From the NCBI GenBank assembly GCA_012295275.1, contig CM022670.1:41439474-41503473 (forward strand): 64,000 nt of DNA, in the 5' to 3' direction. Of this stretch, positions 1 to 12,915 are shown piece by piece. A program made the position numbers and the translations under genes. Origin of the DNA: Chrysomallon squamiferum (Eukaryota > Mollusca > Gastropoda > Neomphalida > Peltospiridae). The notes beneath the pieces were generated by a model. It ran no database searches. It was not told the origin of the DNA and saw only the letters and a program-made list of their open reading frames with translations. Position 1 is the first letter of the stretch. Every line of letters starts with the position of its first letter.

Positions 1-809
1 CTGTTAGCTGAGGGTTGTTTTTTTCATAATGTTGTTTGCATGGGAATGGTTATTACTGTTGGGAAATCTAATTGATCATTACAAAACCATATTTCTTTTA
101 CTGAGGCTTTCAACTAAATAAATAATAATTATAATTTATTAGTTAATTAAATGGGATAAGAAATATATTAACTGATTAGCTGGGCTTTATTTTTTCCTAT
201 CGTACCTAAGCCAGTGTTGTTGTGGTGTTTTTGTTTTGTTTTTCTGTCTCTGTCCAATATGCAACTAGCAGGCTTATTAAAGAATAATGTACGAGTAGGT
301 ATTTAAAATAACTCTGCGATAAACTACAGTATTACTGGTCATTAATTAATGTGATACGAGAAGACACCACCACTGCCTTTCCATCTATTTATTATTTCAG
401 ATCCAATCTTTTGTCATGTACACCTTAACAGACAGCAAGGCACATCCCTTGGGGATGCATCATTATCATTTAAAATAAAAAAAATAAAAAATAATATATA
501 TATTACAGTATTAATCTTTTAACTCTATAAAGTTTAATACACTATAAAAATATTAAGAAAAGTTATTTTACTTCGCTTTCACTCCCACACAACAATTCTG
601 CAATTGCAGTCTATTTAAAAAAAAAAAAAAAAAAGAGGCACCAATGAATAAATAAAACATTAAGTCAGTGTAACTACAAATAACATGTAAAATTAATTCT
701 GCTCTCCAAGAAAAAAATGTCATAAAAAAAGGAGTCAGTATGACAACTGTGGGGGGCATGCTGTAGTTACCTGGGAGAGGTTGTAAACTACATATCTGTT
801 TTTATTTGT
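1..809. other. Intron-like AT-rich sequence
   Basis: An 18-base A-run at 617-634. No gene recognised. Confidence 0.5.
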
Positions 810-858
810 CAGGTGTGAAGTCTTACCTGTACTACAACTGACTGGCTACACAGGTAAG
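810..858. promoter_or_regulatory. Cluster of three E2-box-type sites in an inverted repeat
   Basis: CAGGTG (810-815), then CTTACCTGT (822-830) and its exact reverse complement ACAGGTAAG (850-858), separated by 19 bases. CAGGTG/CAGGTA are the cores bound by ZEB- and Snail-type zinc fingers. The same arms also look like splice donors on both strands, so alternative readings exist. Confidence 0.25.
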
Positions 859-3305
859 ATAACAAGTTTAAAGTAACAAAACAAATACTCAACAGAAAAA
901 TGAACAGATGAATGAAGATATCTCTTCCGCTAATAAATGTGCTGTACTCTGATATACAGAAAATATGAATGAAATGAAAATAAAAATCATCTGGTATTTT
1001 TTTTTTTTTTTTTTTTTAATGTATGTTAATCTTAAAATAAGATAAAAATAATTTTTTTACAAAATGTGACACTCACATTATTTGGTGTCTACAGAAATAT
1101 GTTACTATTGTTTGTAAAAGTTATTATAGTATTTGTTTTACAATAAAATTTAATGACGGTCAATAACATTCCTTTTCACAAAAATAATTTTCCACTTCCA
1201 TTTTTTTTTTATATAAATAAATATCTAAATATTTAAACAGAGAAAAAAAAAAAGTCCATTTCCATTTTGTTTTTTATATAAATATTGAGACATTTAAAAA
1301 GTAAAAATAAAAAGTAATAATATAAAATAAAAACTATTAAACTTTATTGCTGACTAATAAGTGTGACAACTAAAAATAAATTTCCGTCTTGTCTGTCCGT
1401 CTGACATTTCCATCCATTTCACTTTTGATAATTGTCAGTTGTCTTTGACAATTAGATTTATTGATGTCGGAGAATTTCTCCTGTGTTAGTGTGCATTAGC
1501 TGTGTCTGGATAGCACTACACACAAAACAAACATCTACTGTTTTATTCATTACAGCTGAATGAACTTAATACACTTCAGTGAATGAGTAGTCTACAACAA
1601 CAACAACAACAACAACAACAAAAACTATATTATTTTGAAAAATGAAAATTACAAATAAAGATACAAAGAAGATAAAAACAAGGCCACTCAGTGAAAATAA
1701 GTAGCAGTAACAAATAGTTTAATGAACCTACCCATAGATGGTAAAACACAAATGAAAGGCTTTAATAAAACCAACTGAAGAATATCAGCTGGAATGGAAT
1801 AACACAGTAGCTGTCCTAAAGAGGACTAATCCTGGTATTTCTTATATCTCAAGCATTGCTCTTGTGGCTATAGCAAAATACAACAAATAAATAAAATAAA
1901 ATAAAATAAAACAAAATAAAATAAAATAAAATAAAATAAAATAAAATAAAATAAATTCCAACATATTTTTATTTTTAAAAAAAAGAATAATAAAAAATTT
2001 AGTCCAGTTTTGGTAATATTTTTACTTTTAATTAAATTTATATTTATTTATTAATTTTTTTTCCCTTTCCATCGGTCGAGACATGGTAATTAAGGTTGTT
2101 TTCACTTTTTTGACAGACAGACGGAATAATTAGAAGTATTATATTGCAGATCGATAAACTTAGCTGCACATTTAATCCAGTCAATAGCAGATATTTAAAG
2201 ACATTTAATTTCTTTCTTTCTTCTTCTTCTTTTTTTTTTTTTTATCTTTAATACCAGGTTGACACAGACTGCTAAATTGTGATGATGTTGTATACAGGTG
2301 AGGTTTAGTCTGGACTCAGAATTACGGTGGAAAATAAAGAAGTAAAAGGATTTTAGCAAAAATCAGTTACATTTTTTTTTTCTATTTATTTATTTGTTAT
2401 TATTGTGGTTGTGGTTGTTGTTACTGTTGTTGTTGTGGTTGTTATGGTTGTTGTTACTATTATTGTTGTTGTTGCTGTTATAATTTTAGTCATCTATGTT
2501 GGAGTTTTTGTGGATGGGGAAGATTGGTGAATCTTCTTTGTTTTCTTATGTAAATGAAAAAAATCTAAAATCATAGATTTGTCAATAATAATCTTTTATC
2601 AGATAATTAAGATTATTCTACTGCTTCAGCGAAAATAAATAAAACAACAATATATAATTAAGTAATAAACTGTACACAAGCTTACGTAAAAATACAAACA
2701 AGCAGAAATGCACAAATAAACATATAAACATACATTTAAACACGCAAGCACACACACATTTAGATTTGTAAATCACCGGAAACCAGTTAAACTGTAAGAC
2801 ATGAATCACCCTGTTACCATAACAAACACAAATTCATTAAGCATTTAACTTTTTACTATAATTTTATGGATTTGTTTTTGTACGAGTGTTCTGTGTTGTT
2901 TGCTGGGCTGACAGTTTTAAGAGTACTAAATCAAAGCATTAAATGTGAACAGTGTCAGTGTGAATTGGTCAAACTTTGTTCTCTAGTTAAATTAATGTAA
3001 TGTACTGTCATCACGTTCATTTAAACTACTGACTTCCATCCACAAAGTTATTCTGAAGTAAAATCATTAGCAACATAATATGTCTTTAAAACGGTTTTAA
3101 AAATGATTTAATTTCAAGTCCTGTTGCAAAGATTTTTAACAATAGTTATAGATAACAGGTTTCAAATGCTGATAAATTATATTTAAAAACTAAACACCAT
3201 AACCTATAAAAATATTTTAGAAAATGAGTGATGACTTAAAATATGTTGTAGAAGGAAATGATTAAAAGTGTTATAGAAACAGAGAATGAAGTGTAATTTT
3301 GCCTT
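859..3305. other. Intron-like sequence with simple repeats
   Basis: (CAA)n at 1594-1622, (AAATA)n at 1884-1955, imperfect (TTG)n at 2394-2480, T-runs near 1000-1018 and 2230-2243. No gene recognised. Confidence 0.6.
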
Positions 3306-3539
3306 CCAAATGAATCATCTTGAAAACTCTTTATGCGTACAAGTTATTTTATTTAAATAACCTACGATCACTAACAACAAAATATGACAACTACAGAAAA
3401 GTGTAGATGCCAAGATATTTTAATCTGTACATCCAAATGAATCATCTGAAAATTCTTTGTTCTTTCAAGTCATTTTATTTAAATGACTTACAATCACTAG
3501 TAAAAAAAATATGACAACTATAGAACAGTGTAGATGTCA
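3306..3539 (+). repeat. Tandem duplication (127-base period) carrying a conserved hairpin
   Basis: Copies at 3306-3412 and 3433-3539 each run from CCAAATGAATCATCT to GTGTAGATGYCA, about 80% alike. Each holds a 23-base hairpin with 9-base arms: 3341-3363 (AAGTTATTT / AAATAACCT) and 3467-3489 (AAGTCATTT / AAATGACTT). A T-A pair in one is C-G in the other. Confidence 0.75.
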
Positions 3540-4559
3540 CTTTCATTGTTGTTGTTGTATTAAAAAAAAAATCTGGATGGCAAAGACCTAATTTTCAATA
3601 CATTTCGACTATTTCACTGAAGTTACACTTTAAAATTAAAAAGTCTCAGACTATCTACAAACATCAAACACTAACAAGATGACAGCTCACTGACTTACTT
3701 CAAAACAAATTAGCCAAAGCTTTTAATCAATTACAACTTCTAATAATAGTAGATAGGATTATTCCATAAAAACATCACCTACATACATTCTTTTCAAGAA
3801 TTACTTAACAGACGAATATGAAAAAAATGTAGACACTGGTATGTAAAAATATAAAACAGGAGCAGAACTAGGGTGGGTATTACATGGTCAGATTCCTTAT
3901 ATTTAATAGGTTTTCTTTTTCTTTCTATCTTTCTTTCTTCTTCTTACTATTATTGTTAACGCTTATTAATGTAACTATCAACAGCATTTTTGTAATGTAA
4001 TTCTTTTCAGCATTCTTTTTTTTTTCTTCTAAATATTTAGTATCAAACAAAACATACTTAACCTGTATTATTTAGTTTATTTTTGTTTTTTTTTTAAATA
4101 ATTATTGTTGTATTTTGATGGAATTTTGATTGTTTTTTCTCCAGTGATACAGAGTGTCCTCTGATTACCTACTTAAGACTAGTTTCCACGAGATGCCAAC
4201 AATCTGTTAGCTGTATTTTCTTCTTATGTAAAGAAATAATTAGACTCATTCTGCAAGATGGTTTAGTTTGCTGCTGTTTGAGTGTGTACTGGGGAATGAC
4301 GCAGTACATTGCTTATGACATTACTGGAGCACTGTGACTAATTCTCCATCACTGGCTATTGTGTATCAAACCTTCACTATTTCTGATATACACCTTTGAC
4401 AGGAAACTGCGCTGCTCTAAATCTTTAATTAGCAGCAAAATATCCTTTACAGGATAGTACATACCTCAGTCTTTGGTTACTATTAGTTGAATACTGGAAG
4501 GTAATAGCATGCAGTCCAGTGTAAGAAATAAACTGTGATGAACTACATCTCTTAACTAA
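3540..4559. other. Intron-like sequence
   Basis: Nothing gene-like recognised. T-rich runs near 4015 and 4090. Confidence 0.5.
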
Positions 4560-5040
4560 ATCAGTCAGACTCTTCTGCATCTGTCTTTTGAAGAAGACTG
4601 TGGAATATTCTGATGTAGTTTTAATATTAGTCACGTCCTTGTTTTCTCTGAACAGATAAATAATATTATATCCTAATGAAGGATGTGTCTGTGGAGAGAG
4701 GTTAATGTTAATAAATGACTGACACTATCTTGATGCAGTTTTAACAAGAGTGAACTCTGCTGCTGTTTTAGCACAGATATTGGCTGTAAAATGATGTAGA
4801 TTTGAGGTGACGTTGTTGTAGTTTTCACATGATTGTGAAGGAATGCAGTATGTTTGTTCTGTTTTAACATGATTATGAACTTACACTGTAGTTGATACAG
4901 ACTTAACAATGGACTGTAAACTGATGGTGCATGTTGGTATAGTTGTAATATGGTTTGTGAACTGACACTATAGTCTGAACAGGACTGTGAACTGATGCTG
5001 TACTTGGTGTACCTGTAACATGGTTTTGACTCTGTAAGTT
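4560..5040. repeat. Strongly decayed minisatellite
   Basis: Phrases such as GATGTAGTTTTAA, AACATGATTATGAAC and GTGAACTGATGCTGTA recur about ten times at roughly 40-60-base intervals. Copies are too diverged for a firm unit length. Confidence 0.4.
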
Positions 5041-5544
5041 AGAATAGTTTAAAAAAAAAAATTGTGACCTGACATACAGTGTAGTTTTAACTTGTGTAAC
5101 AACTGAGCTACTAAAACAGATGTCAAACTGTCTTACACTCATTACAGGAATAAGCTGGAAAATGCTCAACATTTGTTTCAAGTTCCTCAGTGACAAACAA
5201 GATGGATTGTTACACTGTATCTCTATTACACAGCTCAAACAGTTTTTCTTTTAGAAAATAATCAGTAAACTGAAATGTACACAAACAGAATTAACACTGT
5301 CAAGATGATTTATATCCAATATTTTTTTGTTTTGTTTTCAAACTGAAATTATTTATCAGCAAATTAAACTATTTAAGTAACATGAATAATTTAATTAAAT
5401 TACTACTTGTAATAGTTAAAAGTCTGAAGTGCATATAAATGTCTTATTAAGTTTCATTTACATTTAACAGAGTAGGAGGTAACTATGGCAAAGACTGAAC
5501 ATTGTAAGGAAATAATAAAAAGTAATTTTAGAAAATTATTTACT
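5041..5544. other. Intron-like sequence
   Basis: Nothing gene-like recognised. Confidence 0.5.
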
Positions 5545-5935
5545 TTCTAATATTAGCTGTGGCATTATTAGTAGTACCTATATTAGAGACAATAGTAATA
5601 GTAGCAGTGGTAGTAGTAGTTGTTGTTGCTGTAATAGTGGTAATAACAGGAGTAGGAGTAACAGTAGTAGTAGTTGTTGTAATAGCAGTATCAGTACTAG
5701 TAATAGTTACTTTAGTAATAGTAGTAGTAGTAATAATGATAACAGTAGAAGTAGTAATAATAGTAGCAGTACTAGAAGTAGTAGCTTTAGTAGTAGTAGT
5801 AGTAGTAGTAGTAACAGTTGTATCTGTAGTAATAATAATAGTAGTAGTAGATAGTAGAAGTAGTAGTTGTAGTAGTAAGAGTGACAGAAGTAATAATATT
5901 GTAACAATGATGCTGATGCTATCAGTCACAGAAGA
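5545..5935. repeat. Imperfect trinucleotide array (GTA/GTT/ATA)
   Basis: About 125 triplets mainly TAG, TAA and TTG on the + strand. It opens frames in three registers on both strands (poly-Val, poly-Thr, poly-Leu). None is a gene. Same motif family as 49590-49835. Confidence 0.85.
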
Positions 5936-5945
5936 CGTTGAGTAG

Positions 5946-6785
5946 GTACGTAACAACAGATGTAATTTCTACCTAAAACACTTATTTTTTTCATCATAAA
6001 ACACTTTATACTTCTCCATACTTTGCCTGTGCCTTGAGGATAACATGAAGGTGTTGACATTGGTTTGCTGGGAAAGGGGTGTCTGGAGTATTGCTTACTA
6101 AACAATTGTATGAGCTGAACGAGTAGTAATCCAGTATGGCCACCCTGATGTTATCTGGCTGGCTGTTTCAATACAACTGACGAGTTAAAGTGATCAGAAT
6201 CTCTGTGAAATTTCTATTAACTGAACAATAATGTTGTGTTTTTTTCTCAAGTAATCTTTTATACAGTTTATCGTTTCATCTTTCACTGTTAGGAAAAAAA
6301 GAAGAAACAAAACAGAAACATTTTGTTGTCAAGCCATTAATCTGACAAAGTGACAACATTTTATTTCATATTTGTATTTATTTTTTTTTCTTAATCTGTG
6401 ATCTCAACATCTGGATTATAGTGTAAAAGTAAGATAATATTTATATAGCAATAATTTGTTGTCAAAAGTTTTTTTTTTTCTTCTTTTTTTTTTTTTTTTC
6501 TCTGATATTTCAAACTTGAATTTCTACAAGTGTGTTTTATTTGATGTCACTCGTACAACAGAGCTGAAATGCAATACAGGTATGAAAGTATTAATGTCTT
6601 TAACTGTAAATGTAACCTGATTCTGTCACACATGACTGTCATCTAAGGCCAAAGCTTTAAGTGTTTAACACTGGTAATATCTGTTACTTCTTTACATCAA
6701 ACAACATGGCTCAGAGAATGAATGAGAGAGTATTATTTCACAACACCTTACACTATTTTGTTACCATCACATCAGTATATAACCC
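5946..6785. other. Intron-like sequence
   Basis: T-runs near 6470-6500. No gene recognised. Confidence 0.5.
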
Positions 6786-6812
6786 AAAATAAAATAATAA
6801 AATAAACTAAAA

Positions 6813-6871
<59 letters not shown>

Positions 6872-6883
6872 AATAAAATACAA

Positions 6884-6920
<37 letters not shown>

Positions 6921-7037
6921 TAAATAAAATAAAAAATAAAATAAAATAAAATAAAATAAAATAAAACACAAAATAATAATAAATAAATAAATAAATAAGT
7001 AAATAAATAAAATAAAATAAAAAATAAGAATAAAAAT
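6786..7037 (+). repeat. Compound (AAAT)n/(AAT)n/(AAAAT)n microsatellite
   Basis: 250 bases of only A and T apart from rare C or G. Overlapping minus frames (Tyr/Leu/Phe/Ile) are artefacts. Confidence 0.95.
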
Positions 7038-7662
7038 GACCTATGATGGCTGCTGTTATCAAGATATCTTGCCAGTAACAGCATCGTGAGTGTTTTAACA
7101 CTGTAATGTGTTTAGTCAACACTGCAGTGATAAGCTAGGCTAGTTCTATGGCAATCATCTAAAACATGATGATCACTGATACACTGTCATTTGTCTTCAC
7201 TTCAACAGAACAGACAGTTTAAAGTTTTTTCTTAAAGATTCTTTCAAATTTGTGTATTTTTTAAAGATTTTATCATGGCCAAACTGACATCCTATAAATC
7301 ATTAAAACAAAAATGTATCATAGATGATTCTATATCAAATGTACTAATTAATACATTTGGTTGTCCTGTCACTACAGAGTGATAAAAAGTATTGTTATAT
7401 AAAGTGAACCACTGATGTTAAATACACTGATGTTTATGGCTCTCACCTAAAGGGCTGATGTTACAATGGCTTTTCCAGTTCTAACTAACTCTTCTAAAAT
7501 TCAAATACCATCATGGGCAGACAACTCAAGTTCTTCTAAGTTGGTATGAGGAAACCTTGCTGTGAATACTATTATGTCAAAACCTTCCCATGAGAATGAA
7601 TGAACCAGTAGATCAGATATAAAGTCATTGTTTTATGTATTTTATCTAAAACAAATCTTATG

Positions 7663-7697
<35 letters not shown>

Positions 7698-8119
7698 AGC
7701 ACTCTTTGATATTTATTTTCTCTCTAACTTTCACCTTTAAAATTACATTATTGATCTTTATCATCAAACAAAATTGTACCCATCAAAACACAAACCATTT
7801 ATCTCCATCTTCCAAAGTACACCATTTGTCTTTATCTGTGTGTAAATTGCACCATCTTCACGAGGGCACCAAACAATTTTAGCAGCAAACTACATCTAAG
7901 GGCATACCTTAAATTGCAGTGAATGTTTAATGAGCCATTGAAAACAATAACTAATGGTCATAAAAACATTCACGTGTGTCATATTATTTTAACAGACAAT
8001 ATTTTATTTTAAAATTTCCATTAATTCTGTCATAAAACAGCTCTGCTAGCTGAACACAGCAAGCTGACCTGATAGCTACAGTCTGAAGTGGTAACATCTA
8101 AAATTATGTATGATTTAAA
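7038..8119. other. Intron-like sequence
   Basis: A 34-base A-run at 7663-7696. No gene recognised. Confidence 0.5.
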
Positions 8120-8300
8120 GTTAACAATAGTATGATTGCCCAATTTACAGTTAATAGTTTGATAACCAAATTTAAAACAAACAGTAAGATCACCCAGTTT
8201 AGAGATAACAGTAAGATCACCCAGTTTAGAGCTAACTGTATGATCACCCAGTTTAGAATTAAATCAGTATGATCACCCAATTTTAGCATTAACTGAATGG
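8120..8300 (-). repeat. 27-base minisatellite, six to seven copies
   Basis: Units like AGTAAGATCACCCAGTTTAG plus AGATAAC. The centre copies are best kept. A 27-base period gives a minus-strand frame with a 9-residue repeat (LNWVILLLS-like). Not a gene. Confidence 0.85.
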
Positions 8301-8879
8301 TTGCAGAATGAACACAATAATTCCTATGTTTTACTCAGACAGAATTCACACATCATCATATTATTTCCAACTGAACCTGATCATTACAGTTCAAAATAAT
8401 AAACACACATTAGTAAGTGAGCTATGAATAAACACAATTGTTTCCACTATACAATAAACAGATAAATCATTTAACCAAGGCGGGACCAGTAATACACAAT
8501 ATGTTAATAATTAAAAATACTTTTATTTAATACGACATCAAGCTAACAGCATTATTTTCTCCCAGTATTTCTCTTCATTCTTACATTTATCAAATGTCAT
8601 TTCACTAATAAATACAAAGCCTAAACTGTCAAATTTTATTTAAGATTTCTTAGAATATCTATCAGTCTCACATATATATATATATATTTTTCATGGTATG
8701 AATCACATCTTTGACTCAGAAACCATGAAAAAAAATGAACAATGAAAATAAACAATGGAAAACTACAACCACATCCAACTTTTAAAATAAAGCCATGTAG
8801 AAAATAAAAGAGGGATTTTTCAGGTGTGATTCTTGTAATGCACATTAGTCTTTACTGTAATAGAAAGAACTGAAGAAAA

Positions 8880-8914
<35 letters not shown>

Positions 8915-11762
8915 GGAAGTAAATTTAAAATCAACTGTTGTTTGTAATAGCCAAAGTTTTCTTGTTTTGTTATATCAATTTTTACTGCAAAAAATAATAA
9001 CATATATTATATAAAATATTTTGCATTTTAATTTGTTTCAATTCATTTCTATATTTTTGCAAAGTACTTATGAACTTTCTGTTATTCACAGTTTCAAAAC
9101 ACAAGTATATAAATGTGTGTTAGGTACAAAACAAATAAGAATTTAAAACAGATTATTATTCAACAGGAAGGGAGCAAACATGTACATGATCAAAATCAGT
9201 CAACAATGGTTTAATTTCTTGGTCACCACAGTTGATATGGTTTTTAAATTTCAAAGTGTTTTCAGATATTTAAGTGGAAAACTGAGAAATCTGGCAAACA
9301 GAAAAGAAAAGAGACTTTCAAGATCAGTTTTGGTTTCTTGATTATATGGTTTACATAACAAAGTTTAAAGCTAAATTTCCAGGTTGAAAATGATGTAACT
9401 AATGTTGCCAAAAGCGTGTTTTAAAATATCAACTAACAGTACATGCTGTAGTCAATGGTAACTTTACAACTTTTTTAATATTCTTTATTATCAACACACG
9501 CAATCAATTGAAACACACATCAAAATACATATTAAATTACATACAAAATTATTATTTCTCTTTTTTTCTGTTCTTTATGAATCATAATATATGTTTCTGT
9601 TGTGTATAAATAAACATTTCGGGAGAAAGAAAAAAAAAAATGAAATAAGATTTATTAATTTATTTATTATTTTTATTATTTCACTGAGCTTCTCTGTTTG
9701 AAGGGATGTAGTAAAAATCTGTAACTAATTTGCAAGAACACAGAAGAAGCAAAAGAAACTTTTGAACTTGCCAAAACAATTTTCATATTTGCAACAAAAA
9801 ATAAAAAATGAAAAGATAACAAATATGCCTGTTGGAAAAAAATAAATAAAAAATAAAAAAATATGAAGAAGAAATAAATAATATAAGAAAGAAAAAAAAA
9901 AGCAGAGAACAAATGAAAACAAATCCCTGTGGAAGTAATTTTCACATGTAAATAAAAACATATGTGAAAGTAAAATGCAGACTGCTCAATAGCAGTGTTT
10001 TTAGGCCACGTGAAATACTTCAAAATTAATCACCTCAACTACGCACAGGCTGAAACACAGCTTTAAAATAACAAACAACATTTGGCAAGTTTGAAATATC
10101 TCAGAAGGTCGTCTTTTCTGAGAGATTTTTTATGTAAGTGAAGATGGTATTGGTGTGTGTGTATATATTTTACATACTGTGTAAACGTAGTATCAGTATC
10201 ACAGACTGTGTGACGCTGGCAGGCTACCAAGTGAAACAAGTGATGCCATGCCAAGTTTGTTCATGTACAAATTAGTTACCAATCTCTGTAACCTAATCCT
10301 GTGTTCTTCTTAAAAACAAGATTTAACTCTCCGTGTCTTTTGTAAATTTAAGTCTTCAACAAGTTTGTGTCGTTATTAAAACTAGTTTTAAATCCAGTTA
10401 GGTGTCTTCAGTAAAAAAACCATTTTACACCATTTCACTATTGATAAACTTTAGATGTAAACAGTTTGTATAGTAATTTTACCGTTGAACAGTTTGAATA
10501 TAAATAAACATTAGTTTTGAATAGTTAACTCTTTAGTAGTTTCACACTTACCTGCAGTAAGAAATTAAAAATGTGCTTTGTGATTTTTGAAAAGAAAATT
10601 AAACATAACAACTGACCCCTCATACCTGTGCTTACTCAGTTGACAAATACTAAGTTTTAAGACAAGGCAGCCAGAAAGGGGGAAAAAAAAAGTAATAATA
10701 ATAATAATAAAGAAATAAAAAATAGAAAAAAAGATATGAATTCAAATCATACAAGAAACTGTTATCAGTATGTCAACACTTTTCCAGCTATGAAACCCAC
10801 AATAAAGGCTTTAATGCTGGTGTCAAAGTGTATGTGTGTATGTTCAAGCATGCATATGCACAACACACACACACACAACAATTTAAATGCAGATTACATA
10901 CACACCCGTCCAATACAAAACAAAAAAAATATCTTCTCTTCTGGGGAAGCAAGTTCATAAAAATTCATATTGCAATTTTTTTTCTTTTTTATTACCAAAA
11001 GCATATGAATACCAGAAAAGAGTTTATTTTTTTCTTTAAAAAAGAAAAAGGAAAAAAAAAAATTACATCTAAGGAGGCTAATGCACTGTTAATGCACAAG
11101 TGTTAATAAAATGCTTATTTACATTCACCACACTTGGTCATATTGAAACAAGCAACAAAAGAAATATTAAAACGGGCTCAGTATGTATTTAATTTCTTTA
11201 CCCATGTTAATCCAGCTGTATTAAGACTGAAACGTACAAGTGTGTATGGGCTTGACGTGCTGAAGCTGTTTTTTTTAAAACCTCTTACAAAGACAACGCC
11301 AGCTTTTTGCTCATTCAACAGTCCAGATTAAACTTAATAAGCTAAGTTTGAATTGTGAGAAACTTTCCTTCCGTTGTGCGTTGAGCTATTCTTGCTGGGT
11401 ATTTGAATTAATCGATTGAGTATCTGGGAAGCATTCAATCCACCCAGAATGGTGAGGACAAGCACAGCTGCTAATGGAGTTAAACTTTTTACAAAGAGTC
11501 AAAATCCTATTCATCTATTTCCATTTTTTATTGGTCTTCTTGAAATCGGTGATCCGTAAACAAAAAGCAATGGTCGATATAATGGCAAGCACAATACAAC
11601 TTGCTGTATCAAATTATTAATACCTGTAAAAACATTTACAATGAAAACATGGCAGTTGAGAATCAATTAGTCTAAATGATAGAGTAATGAATATATTATC
11701 AGACAATGACAACAAAGCAGGGTGAAGTTTAACTCTGGTTATTAACCAACTGTAATATCTCA
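8301..11762. other. Intron-like AT-rich sequence
   Basis: (TA)n at 8672-8687, (AAAT)n at 8876-8914, purine-rich low complexity at 9620-9650 and 9830-9905. Frames in these parts are compositional. A minus donor-like CTGCAG|GTAAGTG lies at 10545-10551. The block near 11360-11470 (TTCCGTTGTGCGTTGAGC, AATTAATCGATTGAG) is more complex. No gene recognised. Confidence 0.4.
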
Positions 11763-11768
11763 TCTTAC

Positions 11769-12767
11769 CTTGTTGCACACCTTTTTAATGTCTTTTTATT
11801 ATGGAGTACCTTTCATGTTACACACTTTGCAGCAGTTTTCTGTAATACCCAATGTCAAATTCATATGTGGTGCTGATGTCATGTGACATATAAAGTCAAT
11901 GAAATGACTATGTGAATATTTGTATATAGGGATCAGTATGTCAGTCTGTATGTATGTGTATGTGGAGTACAGGGCAAATCTCACTTAACAAAATTAAACT
12001 GCTGTATAGAATAGAATTTTCCATTTAAAATTTAATGTATGACAGCTAATTCTAACTAAGTGTCACAAGTTCTAGTAATACATTTACAGAGTAAAATTTA
12101 CCATGAAATTTTGAATGTTACATAATTCATGTGAAAAACACAACTGACAGCAGATTGTCTGAAAGGTGCATGGATAACATACATCTACTACTCAGAATAC
12201 TGAGAAATACATTTTGATGCAGAGATGAAAAAGTCCTATCGATAAATCAGGTGTCTACAGGTGTTCAAGAGCATCCATCATCAGAAGCAAACTCAGTCAA
12301 CCTGCCATGAAAATCAGAAATTGGTTGTTGTGATTGTTGTTGTTGTGACCAACAATGGTGTTCCAGTCTTCATCAAGGCTGAAGCCACAGAGGAAAGGTG
12401 GTTTCTTTTTCTGAAGAGTAATTTTTCTTGTCTGATAGTGAGTTTTACCTAGTCCAGTTTGTCAAGAGCTGTATGAACCTATAGGTGTAAACTTTTAGTT
12501 CAGATTTGAAGTTGATTGTTAATGAAATCTCGTGGAACTGGATGTAAAATGCAGGTTTAATTACTGCAGTTTATTTATTTTTGTGATTGGTTACTGTAAT
12601 GTCACCCTACCTGAATCTCAAAGGATGGGATTCTACACAATGATGCTGTTCAAAAGTTGGGATTTTGTTAAGTGGGATTTTGAAAGAAAGACCAAGGGAG
12701 GTTTTGCCACCTATATACATACAGATATAAGTTTTATTTTTCAGTTTGTTTAAATTCCATTATTTTA
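11769..12767. other. Intron-like sequence beside a good minus-strand donor
   Basis: At plus 11763-11768, the - strand reads CAACAAG|GTAAGATG, close to the donor consensus. Possible minus acceptors (GGGTATTACAG, CATGACATCAG) lie about 80-120 bases to the right, so a leftward exon is possible. No coding sequence is recognised in it or in the rest of the segment. Confidence 0.25.
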
Positions 12768-12915
12768 GCAAAAAAAAAAATAATAAATAAATATAAATAA
12801 TAATAATAATAATCTAAAAATAAATAAATAAATAAATAAATAAAATAAATAAATAATTAAATAAATAAATAAATCAATCGATAAATAAATAAAGATAATA
12901 AAAAAAAATTAAAAA
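12768..12915 (+). repeat. Compound (AAT)n/(AAAT)n microsatellite
   Basis: Mixed AAT and AAAT units, A-rich on the + strand. Confidence 0.9.

Noticed and set aside
4470-4479. TCTTTGGTTA, identical to the first ten bases of miR-9
   Set aside because: The rest of the miR-9 sequence does not match and the flanks fold only weakly (a six-base CTATTA/TAATAG stem), so no precursor hairpin is evident.
5540-5956. Long frames coding poly-Thr, poly-Val or poly-Leu on both strands
   Set aside because: Pure product of an imperfect trinucleotide array: open in several registers on both strands and with no unique sequence.
6767-7122. Two overlapping minus frames of Tyr/Leu/Phe/Ile
   Set aside because: They follow the AAAT/AAT/AAAAT microsatellite exactly.
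12532-12753. 73-codon plus frame with mixed residues
   Set aside because: No homologous family, ends in a simple repeat, no splice or promoter context; within chance expectation for 64 kb.
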